From Streptomyces hygroscopicus subsp. hygroscopicus (GTDB taxonomy: Bacteria; Actinomycetota; Actinomycetes; Streptomycetales; Streptomycetaceae), in the NCBI RefSeq assembly GCF_030269125.1, contig NZ_BSSM01000001.1, positions 310,001-374,000 of the forward strand: a stretch of 64,000 bases of DNA, given 5' to 3'. A program made the translations under genes and the position numbers. The notes beneath the pieces were generated by a model. It searched no databases, had not been told where the DNA came from, and was given only the letters and a program-made list of their open reading frames with translations. Positions 1 to 8,887 of the stretch are shown here, piece after piece (within the stretch, counting starts at the first letter, position 1; the number at the start of each line of letters is the position of its first letter).

Positions 1-14
1 GCGGCATTCCTCTC

Positions 15-1118
15 ATGCGGACGCTGGCCACCGCTCTCACTGTGCTCGACGCGGCCACCGGCCCTGACGCCTTCGCCCTGCCCTACCCGCCCGAGGTGCA
101 GCGCGCCCTCGACCGGACGGTGCTGGCCTGCTTGGAGCGCGGGGCCGAACCTCCGGTGAGCCTTCCGGACCTGCTGTCGTGGTGCCGCGAGCGGCCGGTG
201 GCCGACTGGCCGGTGGACCTGCCGGCCGAGGCGGCCGGACCGGACGATCTGCTGCTCGACCCGAACTCCTCACGCCCGACCGAGCTGTGCTACGAGTGGG
301 CGGAGCAGTTCTCCGACAGCGCGCTGGTTCTCTACGACCGTGAGATCGTCCGCGCCGCGCTGCGGTTGTGCCGCGAGTACGGCGAGGAGGACGCGTACAC
401 CGAGTTCCGGCGGCTCCTGGTCACCCGGCCCGTCCTCACCTCGGCCGAGGAGTGGGCCGTGTCGTTGGACCATGTGCTCGACCCGGTGAAGGAGCTCCTG
501 AGCCGCATCTACCGCCCTGTCCCGGACAGCTATCTGCGCGGTGACGTCTACGCGACCTGCGGCCGGTGTCTCACCCTGCTGACGCCGCTGCCCGACGGCG
601 GCTGGTGGTGCGAGCGGGACCGCTGCCGCCGCCGGGGTCGTCCGCCGGTGGGGCGCCGCATCCCGCAGGAGGAGGCCGGTGAACTGCTCCAGCTGGCAAG
701 GCCGTTGCGTCAGTTCGTCACCGGTCCGGGGCGGGCGGAGATACAGCTGGAAGGGCGGCTCACCGGGCTCGGGCTGAAGGTCCGGATGTGGCCGGCATAC
801 GACGCCTACGACATGCACGTCACCTTCCCCGACGGCTGGGTCTGGGCGGTGGACGTGAAGGACTGGGCTCATCCGGCGTTCCTGGGGCGGGCCGCCCGTC
901 CGGTGCCGCAGGAACCCCGGTACGACGAGGCGTTCTGGGTGGTGCCGCAGGACCGCGTCGACGACCGGCCGGGCTACATCGCCACGTACGAGCGCAACCG
1001 CCCAGCAGCCGCGCGCCGTGTTCCGTTGCTCACCGACACTCACCTGCTCGCCCGCGCCGAGGACCGGCTCGCGCGGGTCGGCGGAGCCACGCGTAAGGAG
1101 GAGACCGGCGATGCGTGA
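15..1118 (+). CDS. pPIWI-RE system restriction-endonuclease-like protein (REase_pPIWI_RE type)
   Basis: Predicted DNA nuclease of a pPIWI-RE cluster. The N-terminal ~170 residues are helical. A zinc ribbon follows at about residues 180-205 (CGRC, then CERDRC). The C-terminal domain contains a PD-(D/E)XK-like core, with AYDMHVTF followed by VDVKDW near residue 280 and an ELEG-like acidic helix upstream. Its stop codon overlaps the start of the next gene by 8 bases (ATGCGTGA), indicating translational coupling in one operon. The frame is open from the window edge to the chosen ATG, so the true start may lie outside the window. Role as part of pPIWI-RE rests on the gene order nuclease - DinG-like helicase - PIWI-RE, known from comparative genomics of this family; the molecular target is unknown. 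Confidence 0.8.
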   Translation: MRTLATALTVLDAATGPDAFALPYPPEVQRALDRTVLACLERGAEPPVSLPDLLSWCRERPVADWPVDLPAEAAGPDDLLLDPNSSRPTELCYEWAEQFSDSALVLYDREIVRAALRLCREYGEEDAYTEFRRLLVTRPVLTSAEEWAVSLDHVLDPVKELLSRIYRPVPDSYLRGDVYATCGRCLTLLTPLPDGGWWCERDRCRRRGRPPVGRRIPQEEAGELLQLARPLRQFVTGPGRAEIQLEGRLTGLGLKVRMWPAYDAYDMHVTFPDGWVWAVDVKDWAHPAFLGRAARPVPQEPRYDEAFWVVPQDRVDDRPGYIATYERNRPAAARRVPLLTDTHLLARAEDRLARVGGATRKEETGDA

Positions 1119-4100
1119 CCGCGACAGTTGGCACCACCCAGTCAGCCGGGAGGTCGCCCGCTTGTGGGACGAGGTTCCCGACGAACTCGGCGATGTGAAG
1201 CCCGGCCTGCTGTGCCAGGCGGAACTGGCCCTGCGGATCCTGGAGCGCATCGCGCCGGACGAGCCCGCCCGCGGTGCCTACGTCCTGCTCGGCGGTTACG
1301 AGTTCGCCGCCGCCCGGGGATACGTGTCCTGTCCCGAGCACGAGGTCATGCTTAGCGCGGGCCGTCATCTGCTGTGGCACCTGCGCCGCGGCCGCGCCTG
1401 GGAGCGCACGCTGGAGACCTACCGGGCCCTGCCGGACCGGCTGCGGGCCTATGAGGTCCTCGCGCTCGACCGGCCGGCGCGACGACGCGAGCCGACCGTC
1501 GCCTCGGACCGATTCGCTGTGTACGACGTCGCCCTCGCCGCCCTGCCCCCGTTGGCCCGCAAGGAGCTGCCCCTGGCCCCGGCGGGGCGCGCCACCTTCG
1601 TCGACCGGCGCCGGCCCGCCTCCGTGACGCTGCCCGAGGAACTACGTCCCGACCCGGTTCCCGGTCATGATCCGGAGGCGGGGCGGCCGGGGAACGGTGA
1701 GCCGCTCGCGGTCAGCCGGGCCGACCTCGTCGAGACCGCCCACTGGATGGACGCGACGGAGCGGGAGAACGAGGTCGAGAACCCGGGTCACTGGGAGGAC
1801 CGCCTCACCGAGCTGCACATCTTCCCGCGTGATGCGGACAGGCTGGGCTTTTCACAGGAAGGCGATCTCCACCTGGACGGGCTGCTACACCTGGCCGGCA
1901 TGGTTGGTGCGGGCAAGTCGACCTTGATGACGCTGATCGCAGTCTGGGGAGCCCGCCGGACTCCGGCGCTGCGCACCACGCTCGTCGTGGGCGACGTGGC
2001 CGAACAACTGCGTCTGACCGCTCTGCTCCGCGATCTGGGGCTGACCGCCACGCCGGTGCTGGGTCTGACCACGCGGGAGACGCATGTGCAGCGGCTGCAC
2101 CGACGGCTCGCCTCTCGCGGCGTGCACAACCTGCTGGACCACGACGACCCGGGCTTCGACCACCTGAGCACCGTGTGCGTGGTGGACGCCCTGCGCGGCA
2201 CCGAGGCGGCGCAACCCCTGCGGTTCGCGGACGCGCCGTGCACCTCGCTCTACCCGGAGAAGAAGCGCACCCAGGACGAGAACCCGGTTTCCGGCGCGCT
2301 GCCCGGCCCCTACCGGCCGGGACAGCGGCGCTCCCCGTCCGAGGGCGACCGCCCGGCGGAGGTGAAGGGAGCCCCGCACGGGTGCCCCCTGTGGTACGCG
2401 TGCCCGCGTCACCGTGCGGCCCGGGAGCTGGTCGACTCTCTGATCTGGGTGGCCAACCCGGCAAGCCTCGTGCAGTCGGCCGTGCCGCGCCACTTGGGCG
2501 AGGAGCGACTGCGCCATCTGGAACTGGCCTGCCTGCGCAGCGACATCATCGTCGTGGACGAGGCCGACTCGGTGCAGATGAAGCTGGACGAGATCTTCGC
2601 GCCCTCGGCGACGCTGGTCTCTCCCGGCCCCGAGTCCTGGCTGGACCAGGTACAGACCCATCGTATCGAGGAGCTGTCCCGGCAGGGCCGGCTGCCGCTC
2701 ACCGACCAGGAGGTCGAGCGCTGGTCCGCCTCGCTCACGGTGGTCCACGCCGCCACGGACCGCCTGTACAAGCTGCTGATCTCCGACGCCGACCTGCGCG
2801 AGTGGGCCGACATCGAGTACTTCAGCCCCTGGACGCTCCAGGAGAAGCTGCTCGGCTCCTGGTTCGCGCAGGACTCCGATGTCGGCGCCCCGGACGGCGT
2901 GTCCGACGAATCGGAGCTGTACGAGGCGTACGAGGACGACGTTCCGGAGCCCGAGTCGGCCGGGCCGGAGGCGGACGCCCACCGGGCCGAACTGACCGAG
3001 CGGTTCGACGACTTCCGGGACGATCCCCTGGGCGGCCGAGGCCCGTACGGCAATGTGACGGACGAACTGGTGCGCCTCGTCCAGGACCTGCTGACCACGC
3101 TGTCCTCCTCAGGCACGCGCGAGCGGGTCCTCGCCGTGCTGCGCCCGCTGCTCGCGGACACCCCCGCGTCCGTGCGGGCCCAGGACGAGGCGTGGCTCGA
3201 CCTGACGGCCCGGCACCTGGAGTTCATGCTGCTGCTCAGCGCCCTGCACCAGCGTCTCGACCGGCTGGTCTTCCTCTGGCCCCAGGTGGAGGCCGCCCTG
3301 CACCTGGACTCGACCGGCAACGAGCTGTCCCGCCGTCCGCCGCTCGACTACGCCCCGCTGGTCCCGGAGGCTCCGATGGGCAACGTCCTGGGGTTCCAGT
3401 ACCTGCCGGACGAGCGGGAACGCGATGTCGAGGGGCGGCACAGCGGCACCCTGCGCTTCTTCAGGTGCGCGGGTGTGGGTCGCGAACTCCTGCTCTGCCT
3501 GCCCGACGTGGGTGCCGACCCGGGCCGCGGCCGCAGGGGTCCGCACGTCGTGCTGATGTCCGGCACCAGCTGGGCGGGCACCTCGACACGCGCGCACGTG
3601 GTCGCCCCGGTGGGCGCGGTGCTCACCCCGTCACCACGGTCCCTCAAAGCCGTGAGCGAGTCGGAATTCAGTACGCACTTCCTGTACGACGAGGAGGGCC
3701 GCCCCCTGAGCCTGTCGGGCACCGAGCCGAAGGCCCGGCCCGCGGCCTGCCGGGCGATGGTCAGCCGGCTCGGGTCGCCCGGCCGGGGCGGCGCCCCGAG
3801 CCCGTTGGAGCAGGAACTGGCCAGGGTCGCCGACAGCCGCCGGCGCCGGGCGATCCTCCTGGTGGGCAGCTACAAGGAGGCGCACACCGCGGCGGAGGTC
3901 CTGCACGAGATGGAGCGCTGGCACGGCCGCGTGCGGGTGCTGGCCCCCGACGACGCAGACCTGGAACAGGCCGTACGCGGCTCGGCACCGCCCAAGCCGG
4001 AAGCGGAGCGGGTCACGGCGTTGCGCCGGGGTGATCTCGCCACGTTCGCCCAGGATCCCACGGCGGAGATCCTCGTGGCCCCGCTGATGGCGGTGGAACG

Positions 4101-4716
4101 CGGGCACAACATCCTCAACGCCCAGCGCAACGCGGCCTTCGGCACGGCCTTGTTCCTCGCCCGGCCGCATCCACGCCCGGACGACCTCGCGCTGGCCGTG
4201 TTTGCGATCAACGACTGGGCGGCCCGTTTCGCCCGCGACGAGCCCAGGCTGCCGCAGGGCACGTTCGGCAAACTGGTCATGGCCGCTACGGACCTGGACG
4301 CGGCCGGGCTGGCCTTCCGGCATGTGGCGCGCGCCGAGTGGCGCCGGCTGCTGTCCCGCCGCTACATCTACTCCCGCCTGTCCGACCACGAGAAGACGTC
4401 CTTCACCTGGGACCAGCTGGTGACGATCTGGCAGGTCATCGGCCGTCTGGTGCGGGGTGGGGTGCCCGCCCGCGTGGTCTTCGTGGATGCCCGGTTCGCG
4501 CCGCGTACGGCCGAGTTGCTGTCCCCCGGCGCCGCGGCGGCGCCGCTGCCGCAGGAGGACGGCCTGCTGACCGGTCTGCGGGACGTGCTCGCCCCCTACT
4601 TCGCGGGAGGCGCTACGCCGCCCGACTGCCCCGATCCGGCGGACCCCGCGGTCGCCCGGCTGCTGTACGCGCCGCTGTACAAGGCGCTGCGCGAGATCGA
4701 ACACCACACGCCCTGA
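1111..4716 (+). CDS. DinG/XPD-like superfamily 2 helicase of the pPIWI-RE system
   Basis: About 1201-residue ATP-dependent helicase, the middle gene of the pPIWI-RE cluster. A Walker A motif (GMVGAGKSTLM) lies near residue 263 and a Walker B DEAD-like motif (VVDEAD) near residue 481. Between them several cysteines (APCTSLY, then HGCPLWYACPRH) resemble the Fe-S or metal cluster of DinG/XPD helicases. A C-terminal RecA-like half follows (LLVGSYKEAHTAAEVL, LVAPLMAVERGHNIL, and a VIGRLVRGG motif VI equivalent). ATG at 1111 was chosen because GGAGGAG lies just upstream and it overlaps the previous stop; a longer in-frame extension has no such site. It probably supplies strand separation for the PIWI-RE/nuclease complex (inference from family context). 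Confidence 0.85.
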   Translation: MRDRDSWHHPVSREVARLWDEVPDELGDVKPGLLCQAELALRILERIAPDEPARGAYVLLGGYEFAAARGYVSCPEHEVMLSAGRHLLWHLRRGRAWERTLETYRALPDRLRAYEVLALDRPARRREPTVASDRFAVYDVALAALPPLARKELPLAPAGRATFVDRRRPASVTLPEELRPDPVPGHDPEAGRPGNGEPLAVSRADLVETAHWMDATERENEVENPGHWEDRLTELHIFPRDADRLGFSQEGDLHLDGLLHLAGMVGAGKSTLMTLIAVWGARRTPALRTTLVVGDVAEQLRLTALLRDLGLTATPVLGLTTRETHVQRLHRRLASRGVHNLLDHDDPGFDHLSTVCVVDALRGTEAAQPLRFADAPCTSLYPEKKRTQDENPVSGALPGPYRPGQRRSPSEGDRPAEVKGAPHGCPLWYACPRHRAARELVDSLIWVANPASLVQSAVPRHLGEERLRHLELACLRSDIIVVDEADSVQMKLDEIFAPSATLVSPGPESWLDQVQTHRIEELSRQGRLPLTDQEVERWSASLTVVHAATDRLYKLLISDADLREWADIEYFSPWTLQEKLLGSWFAQDSDVGAPDGVSDESELYEAYEDDVPEPESAGPEADAHRAELTERFDDFRDDPLGGRGPYGNVTDELVRLVQDLLTTLSSSGTRERVLAVLRPLLADTPASVRAQDEAWLDLTARHLEFMLLLSALHQRLDRLVFLWPQVEAALHLDSTGNELSRRPPLDYAPLVPEAPMGNVLGFQYLPDERERDVEGRHSGTLRFFRCAGVGRELLLCLPDVGADPGRGRRGPHVVLMSGTSWAGTSTRAHVVAPVGAVLTPSPRSLKAVSESEFSTHFLYDEEGRPLSLSGTEPKARPAACRAMVSRLGSPGRGGAPSPLEQELARVADSRRRRAILLVGSYKEAHTAAEVLHEMERWHGRVRVLAPDDADLEQAVRGSAPPKPEAERVTALRRGDLATFAQDPTAEILVAPLMAVERGHNILNAQRNAAFGTALFLARPHPRPDDLALAVFAINDWAARFARDEPRLPQGTFGKLVMAATDLDAAGLAFRHVARAEWRRLLSRRYIYSRLSDHEKTSFTWDQLVTIWQVIGRLVRGGVPARVVFVDARFAPRTAELLSPGAAAAPLPQEDGLLTGLRDVLAPYFAGGATPPDCPDPADPAVARLLYAPLYKALREIEHHTP

Positions 4717-4739
4717 CCTTCACCGGAGAGGACCTGACC

Positions 4740-7709
4740 ATGGCTCGCCCTTACGACTCCATCCGCACCGCCGCCGCACGTCCCGTCTCCTCGGACGCCT
4801 CGGTGGCCGAGCGCTACCGCGCGCTGCCCTTTCCCGAGGAGTGGACCGGGGCGCTGCTGGCCCTGTGCAACGCGGGCCGTGACAAACCGCTGGAGACGGT
4901 GCCCACGTTCCGCATGGACCAGGTCGTGCAGGCGCTCGCCCCCGACGTCCTGGTGCGGCCCCGCCCCAACCGCCACCGCGGGGAGGGCCGGGACTTCTGG
5001 CTGTACGCCCCGGAGGACGTGCCCGATCCGCTGCCTGACGCGGCGTTCAGGGGGCTCCTCGCCACCTGGCTGAAGGACCTGCGGCCGGAGCCCGAGTTCC
5101 GTTCGCTGCTGTCCGAGACCCGCTCGGCGCTGCTGGAGAACCCGCCCCGGTGGCAGGAAGGAGTACCGGTCGAGCTGCTGCGTCACGAGCGGCCCACCGA
5201 CGGTGGCACGGCCGCACCGGAGCCGCGCCAGTTCCAGTTGTCCACCGACTGGCTAGCCCGGCGGATCCTCGCCCTGGAGCCCTACGACTTCGGGGGCGGG
5301 CGGCTCCGTTTCCGGGCGATGCCGCGCGGCCCGATGGACCGGGGCGCCGAACTCGTCTCGCAGGCGCTGGAGTTCGAGGGGGGCCGGGGTTCCGAGTGGT
5401 TCTCGGTCGTTCTGAACATCACGTTGCAGACTGTGCCGTTCGACCCGCTGCCCCGCTTCCATGTCCACAGTCATATCCGCCGGTACGCGACCCGGGTGAG
5501 TGCCAGGACGGGGCGGCTGTACCTGCCGTTCGGCCGTCGCACCACGGTGCTGCTGCGTCCGCGGGTGCCGTGGCTGCCCGGAGCGCCGGCGAGCGACCGG
5601 TTCGCGGTGGCGCGGCTCGCCTGGAGCCGCGGTGGGCACGACTGGGTCGGGGGCGGGCCCGCCGGGATGCTGCGGAACATGTCCCTCACGGAGTCGTTCC
5701 CGGACGCCGACGCCATCCTCACCGACCCGGCCGGCTGGCTCGCGGACGACATGCGCGCGGCCGTCCTCTACAGCACGGCCATGGGGACGCACGAGGTCGG
5801 AGCCGGCCTGATGACCGACCAGCGCTCGAAGATCGTGGAATGGGCCCTGCAGGCACTTCCGGAGCAGCTGGAGCCGGTGCCCGCGCTGGCGCGAACCCGC
5901 CTGTCGGGCAGCACGCCCGGCAACCCCCGCCAGGAACCCTCCAAGGAACCGGCAAAGGCCGAGGAGGAACGCAGGCGCGCCCAGGCCCGGCGGCGCGGCA
6001 CGGCGTTCGCGCTGCGCCACTTGCCCCAGGACCTCGCCCCGGGCGAACTCCCCAACCTGGAGGCGTGGTTGCTGTGGCAGACCCCGGTGATGCGGGACAC
6101 CGCGGTCCACGCGCTCGTCACGCACCTCGGTCTCAAGGGTGACGGCGGCGCACCGGCTACCGAGGAGGCCTACGACGGGACGGTGGTCCTTCAGTGGGAG
6201 TCCCCCGAGCTCACCGTGCGCCTGCGCTGCCGCAGGCTCTCCCGCTCCCTCGGCCAGGACCTCGCCCTGCCGGAGGGGACCCGGCACTCCCGGGCCGCGG
6301 TCACCACGGCGATCCGCGACCGCCGCCGGGAGATGACGGCCTTCCTCGCCGAGGAGGGTGTCTCCTCGCCCGCGCCCACGCTCACCCTGGTGGAGATCGA
6401 CCGGGCCAAGGACTTCTCGTCCCCCGGCCATGACGCGAAGTTCGCGCTGCGGCTGGGATGCGCGGACGCCGGCGTGCTCACGCAGTTCATGGCCGTGCCG
6501 AAGAAGGCCCAGGGCTACAACAGCGAGAAGAACAAGGAGTTCCGCGCGGCGAAGGCCTGGGACGACGGACTGCGGCAGCTGGGTGTGCGGGTCCACCCCG
6601 AGCACAGCCTCGGTGAACGCCTGCCCGGCGGCCTGCGGTACGCGGCGGTGTGGATGGTGCGCAAGAACCGGCGCAGCCGCACCCGGTGGGCAGGGCATGT
6701 GCCCGTCGCCGTGCTGGTCACGCCGGAGCCCTCCGGTGAGGGGCTGGCCCGGGTGGAGGGCTGGGACGACGAGGCGCGTGCCTGGGTGCCTTACCCGGTG
6801 ATGCTGCTGAAGCTGACCAGGCAGTGCGAGGTACCTAAGGACCTCGTCCCCGCGCCGCGCGACGGAGAGGCCCCGGTGACCCGGCCGTCCTGGTGGGCGG
6901 ACATGGCTCAGCAGCGGCGGGAGACCGAGGAGTGGCTCCAGCGGGTGCGCCGCACGCTGCGCTCCACGCCGACCATGCTGCTGGCCCACGGACAGAACAT
7001 GCGCTCGCACTGGACGTGGCTGCAGGACGGCACCGTGGTGGCGGACAAGTTCCGCGACGGCCACGCCCCCGCGCGCCGCCTGGATCCGGACCTGCGACTG
7101 GTGCGGGTGCGTACGGCGCGCAACCGGGAAACCGCCCAGTGGTGGGGCGTGAACCCTGACGGCCCCAACGGTCTGGCCGCCCACCTGTGGACAGACCCGA
7201 CTGCGGACCCCGACGAGGCCCGCGTCTTCTGGTCCACCACACCCAAGGCCCGCACCTTCAAGCTGTCGGTGGCCGCCGACAAACTGGCGCCCCGCGTCAA
7301 CACCAAGGGCAAGGTAACCATCGACACGGACAAGGCCGCGTGGAACCCGGGGCTGGTGGAGATCGCCGTTCTGGGGTGTCACCCCGGCGATGGTGACGTT
7401 CCTGAGGCGCTCGCGCTCGCCGCGCACCAGCTCCGGCAGGCCCCCGACCTGCCGGACGCACTGAGCCTGCCGTTGCCCCTGCACCTCGCTGGACTCGCCC
7501 AGGAGTACGTGCTGCCGACCCAGAACGAGGACGGCGGGGACGGCGGCGACGCCCACGACTCCGTCGCCGACGCCGACCCGGACACGGGGGCGGCCCCGGG
7601 CGTCGAGACGGCTCCCGAGCCGGAGGAGACGGACTGGGAGCAGCTCGCTCTGGTCATCCCGGCGCAGCCCGCCTCTGAGGAAAGGTTGAAGGAGACCGAG
7701 CCGCGCTGA
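4740..7709 (+). CDS. pPIWI-RE protein (prokaryotic PIWI/Argonaute relative)
   Basis: About 989 residues. The layout fits pPIWI-RE proteins: an N-terminal X-like region to about residue 370, a MID-like stretch, and an RNase H-fold PIWI domain beginning near LVEIDRAKDF (about 551). The C-terminus shows the family's recognisable pattern: an arginine/glutamate pair region (VRTARNRETAQWWG then WNPGLVEIAVLG), a short LR helix, and PLPLHLA-GLAQEYVLP. The family was named for its conserved R and E residues and is predicted to bind nucleic-acid guides or DNA ends. ATG 4740 is preceded by GGAGAGGA. The acidic, low-complexity C-terminal tail (about residues 930-989) looks disordered. Last gene of the operon; the next gene is on the opposite strand. 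Confidence 0.88.
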   Translation: MARPYDSIRTAAARPVSSDASVAERYRALPFPEEWTGALLALCNAGRDKPLETVPTFRMDQVVQALAPDVLVRPRPNRHRGEGRDFWLYAPEDVPDPLPDAAFRGLLATWLKDLRPEPEFRSLLSETRSALLENPPRWQEGVPVELLRHERPTDGGTAAPEPRQFQLSTDWLARRILALEPYDFGGGRLRFRAMPRGPMDRGAELVSQALEFEGGRGSEWFSVVLNITLQTVPFDPLPRFHVHSHIRRYATRVSARTGRLYLPFGRRTTVLLRPRVPWLPGAPASDRFAVARLAWSRGGHDWVGGGPAGMLRNMSLTESFPDADAILTDPAGWLADDMRAAVLYSTAMGTHEVGAGLMTDQRSKIVEWALQALPEQLEPVPALARTRLSGSTPGNPRQEPSKEPAKAEEERRRAQARRRGTAFALRHLPQDLAPGELPNLEAWLLWQTPVMRDTAVHALVTHLGLKGDGGAPATEEAYDGTVVLQWESPELTVRLRCRRLSRSLGQDLALPEGTRHSRAAVTTAIRDRRREMTAFLAEEGVSSPAPTLTLVEIDRAKDFSSPGHDAKFALRLGCADAGVLTQFMAVPKKAQGYNSEKNKEFRAAKAWDDGLRQLGVRVHPEHSLGERLPGGLRYAAVWMVRKNRRSRTRWAGHVPVAVLVTPEPSGEGLARVEGWDDEARAWVPYPVMLLKLTRQCEVPKDLVPAPRDGEAPVTRPSWWADMAQQRRETEEWLQRVRRTLRSTPTMLLAHGQNMRSHWTWLQDGTVVADKFRDGHAPARRLDPDLRLVRVRTARNRETAQWWGVNPDGPNGLAAHLWTDPTADPDEARVFWSTTPKARTFKLSVAADKLAPRVNTKGKVTIDTDKAAWNPGLVEIAVLGCHPGDGDVPEALALAAHQLRQAPDLPDALSLPLPLHLAGLAQEYVLPTQNEDGGDGGDAHDSVADADPDTGAAPGVETAPEPEETDWEQLALVIPAQPASEERLKETEPR

Positions 7710-7723
7710 GGCCCGGCGGCCCG

Positions 7724-8686
7724 CTACTGCGCCCCGTCCGCCTCCCTGGCCCACTGGCGGACGGGCCGCGCGTCCGGTGCCATGGGGAATCGGAACGGCC
7801 GGCACGGATCGGCCTCGGTCCAGGGCACCAGGGCCCCCTCCGGGTTTCCGGGCGCGGGCAGGTGAGCGGCGAGACGCCGGTACACCTCACCCGCGTGTGC
7901 GGGGCGGTCTCCCGGTTTCTTGGCGAGGAGTTCCAGGACCAGACTTTCGACGTCCTCCGGGGCGTCTGGCCGCAGCGCACGCAGCCGTTCGGGCGCGGCC
8001 TCGGTATGCAGGCCCGGCACCATCAGCGGTGACTCGTGCTCGAAAACCGGTCGGCCGGTCAGCATTTCGTGGATCAGGCAGCCGAGGGCATAGAGGTCCG
8101 TGCGCCGGTCCACGGGCTCGCCCAGCACCTGTTCCGGCGCCATGTACTGGAGGCTGCCGAGCCGTTCTCCGGTCGTGGTGAGCTTGGTGTCCGCGTCGAG
8201 GATGGCGGCGACACCGAAATCCAGCACTTTGACCACGCCGTCGGTGCGGATGCGCACGTTGCCCGGTTTGAGGTCCCGGTGGACGACGCCCCGAGCGTGT
8301 GCGGCGGCCAGCACCGAACAGATCTGTGCCCCGACGGCCGCGGCCTCCTCGATGCTGAGCCTCTCGTGCTCCGCGATGTAGTCCGCGAGATCCAGCCCCT
8401 GGACGTACTGCATGACCAGGTAGTGCGTGCCGGTCTCGACGCCCAGGTCGTACACCGCCGCGAGGCCGGTGTGGTCGAGCCTGGCGACCGCCTTTGCCTC
8501 GCGCTCGAAGCGGGCCGCGTCCTGCGCTACCTGCCGAGCCGTCAGCCCGCCACTGGGAGTCATCGTCTTGACGGCGACACCTCGGCCCAGGTGTTCGTCA
8601 TCCGCCATCCACACCTGCCCCATACCGCCGTGGCCGATGGCGCTCTTGATGCGATAGCGCTTGGCGATGAGCGTTCCGATGTCCAT
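7724..8686 (-). CDS. Soluble Ser/Thr protein kinase (PknB-like, Hanks type)
   Basis: Complete eukaryotic-type kinase domain in 320 residues: glycine loop GHGGMGQVW (about 18-26), VAIK-equivalent lysine AVKTM (about 40), catalytic loop HRDLKPGNV, DFGVA, and GSLQYMAPEQ. All catalytic residues are present. There is no transmembrane helix or PASTA domain, unlike the housekeeping PknB group, so it should act in the cytoplasm on soluble partners. It lies convergent to the pPIWI-RE operon (14 bases apart) and divergent from the helicase/methylase operon that follows, sharing its upstream region. Kinases occur in several defence systems, so a signalling role in the island is possible but is inference; it could equally be an unrelated passenger. 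Confidence 0.9.
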   Translation of the reverse strand: MDIGTLIAKRYRIKSAIGHGGMGQVWMADDEHLGRGVAVKTMTPSGGLTARQVAQDAARFEREAKAVARLDHTGLAAVYDLGVETGTHYLVMQYVQGLDLADYIAEHERLSIEEAAAVGAQICSVLAAAHARGVVHRDLKPGNVRIRTDGVVKVLDFGVAAILDADTKLTTTGERLGSLQYMAPEQVLGEPVDRRTDLYALGCLIHEMLTGRPVFEHESPLMVPGLHTEAAPERLRALRPDAPEDVESLVLELLAKKPGDRPAHAGEVYRRLAAHLPAPGNPEGALVPWTEADPCRPFRFPMAPDARPVRQWAREADGAQ

Positions 8687-8743
8687 AGGTGACCGAGTGT
8701 GCCACCGTCATACACGATGGGACATGACACCCCCTTCCATGAC

Positions 8744-8786
8744 AGTTCACAAATCCGGGAAGCCGCAAGCGTTGACTTAGTTCACA
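8744..8786. repeat. Direct repeat AGTTCACA in the kinase/helicase divergent promoter region
   Basis: The octamer AGTTCACA occurs twice (8744-8751 and 8779-8786), 35 bases apart, in the 201-base gap between the divergent kinase and helicase genes. The second copy lies between the candidate -35 and -10 of the helicase promoter, a position suited to an operator. The regulator is not known. Confidence 0.4.
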
Positions 8787-8801
8787 GACCGATGATGTCA
8801 T
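8772..8801 (+). promoter_or_regulatory. Candidate sigma-70 (HrdB-type) promoter of the helicase/methylase operon
   Basis: TTGACT at 8772-8777 followed after 18 bases by TGTCAT (8796-8801). The -35 is good and the -10 only fair. A start here would give a leader of about 80 bases before the preferred GTG start at 8888. Confidence 0.35.
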
Positions 8802-8887
8802 AGGAAGCCATATCATTGCGGCCCGCCGCCCCTACATCACCCGGTACGGTGAACACGCAGGTCGGCGCGGAATTGAGTGAGGGTTTT

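Noticed and set aside
7777..8692. Forward ORFs opposite the kinase
   Set aside because: Shadows of a complete kinase domain on the minus strand.
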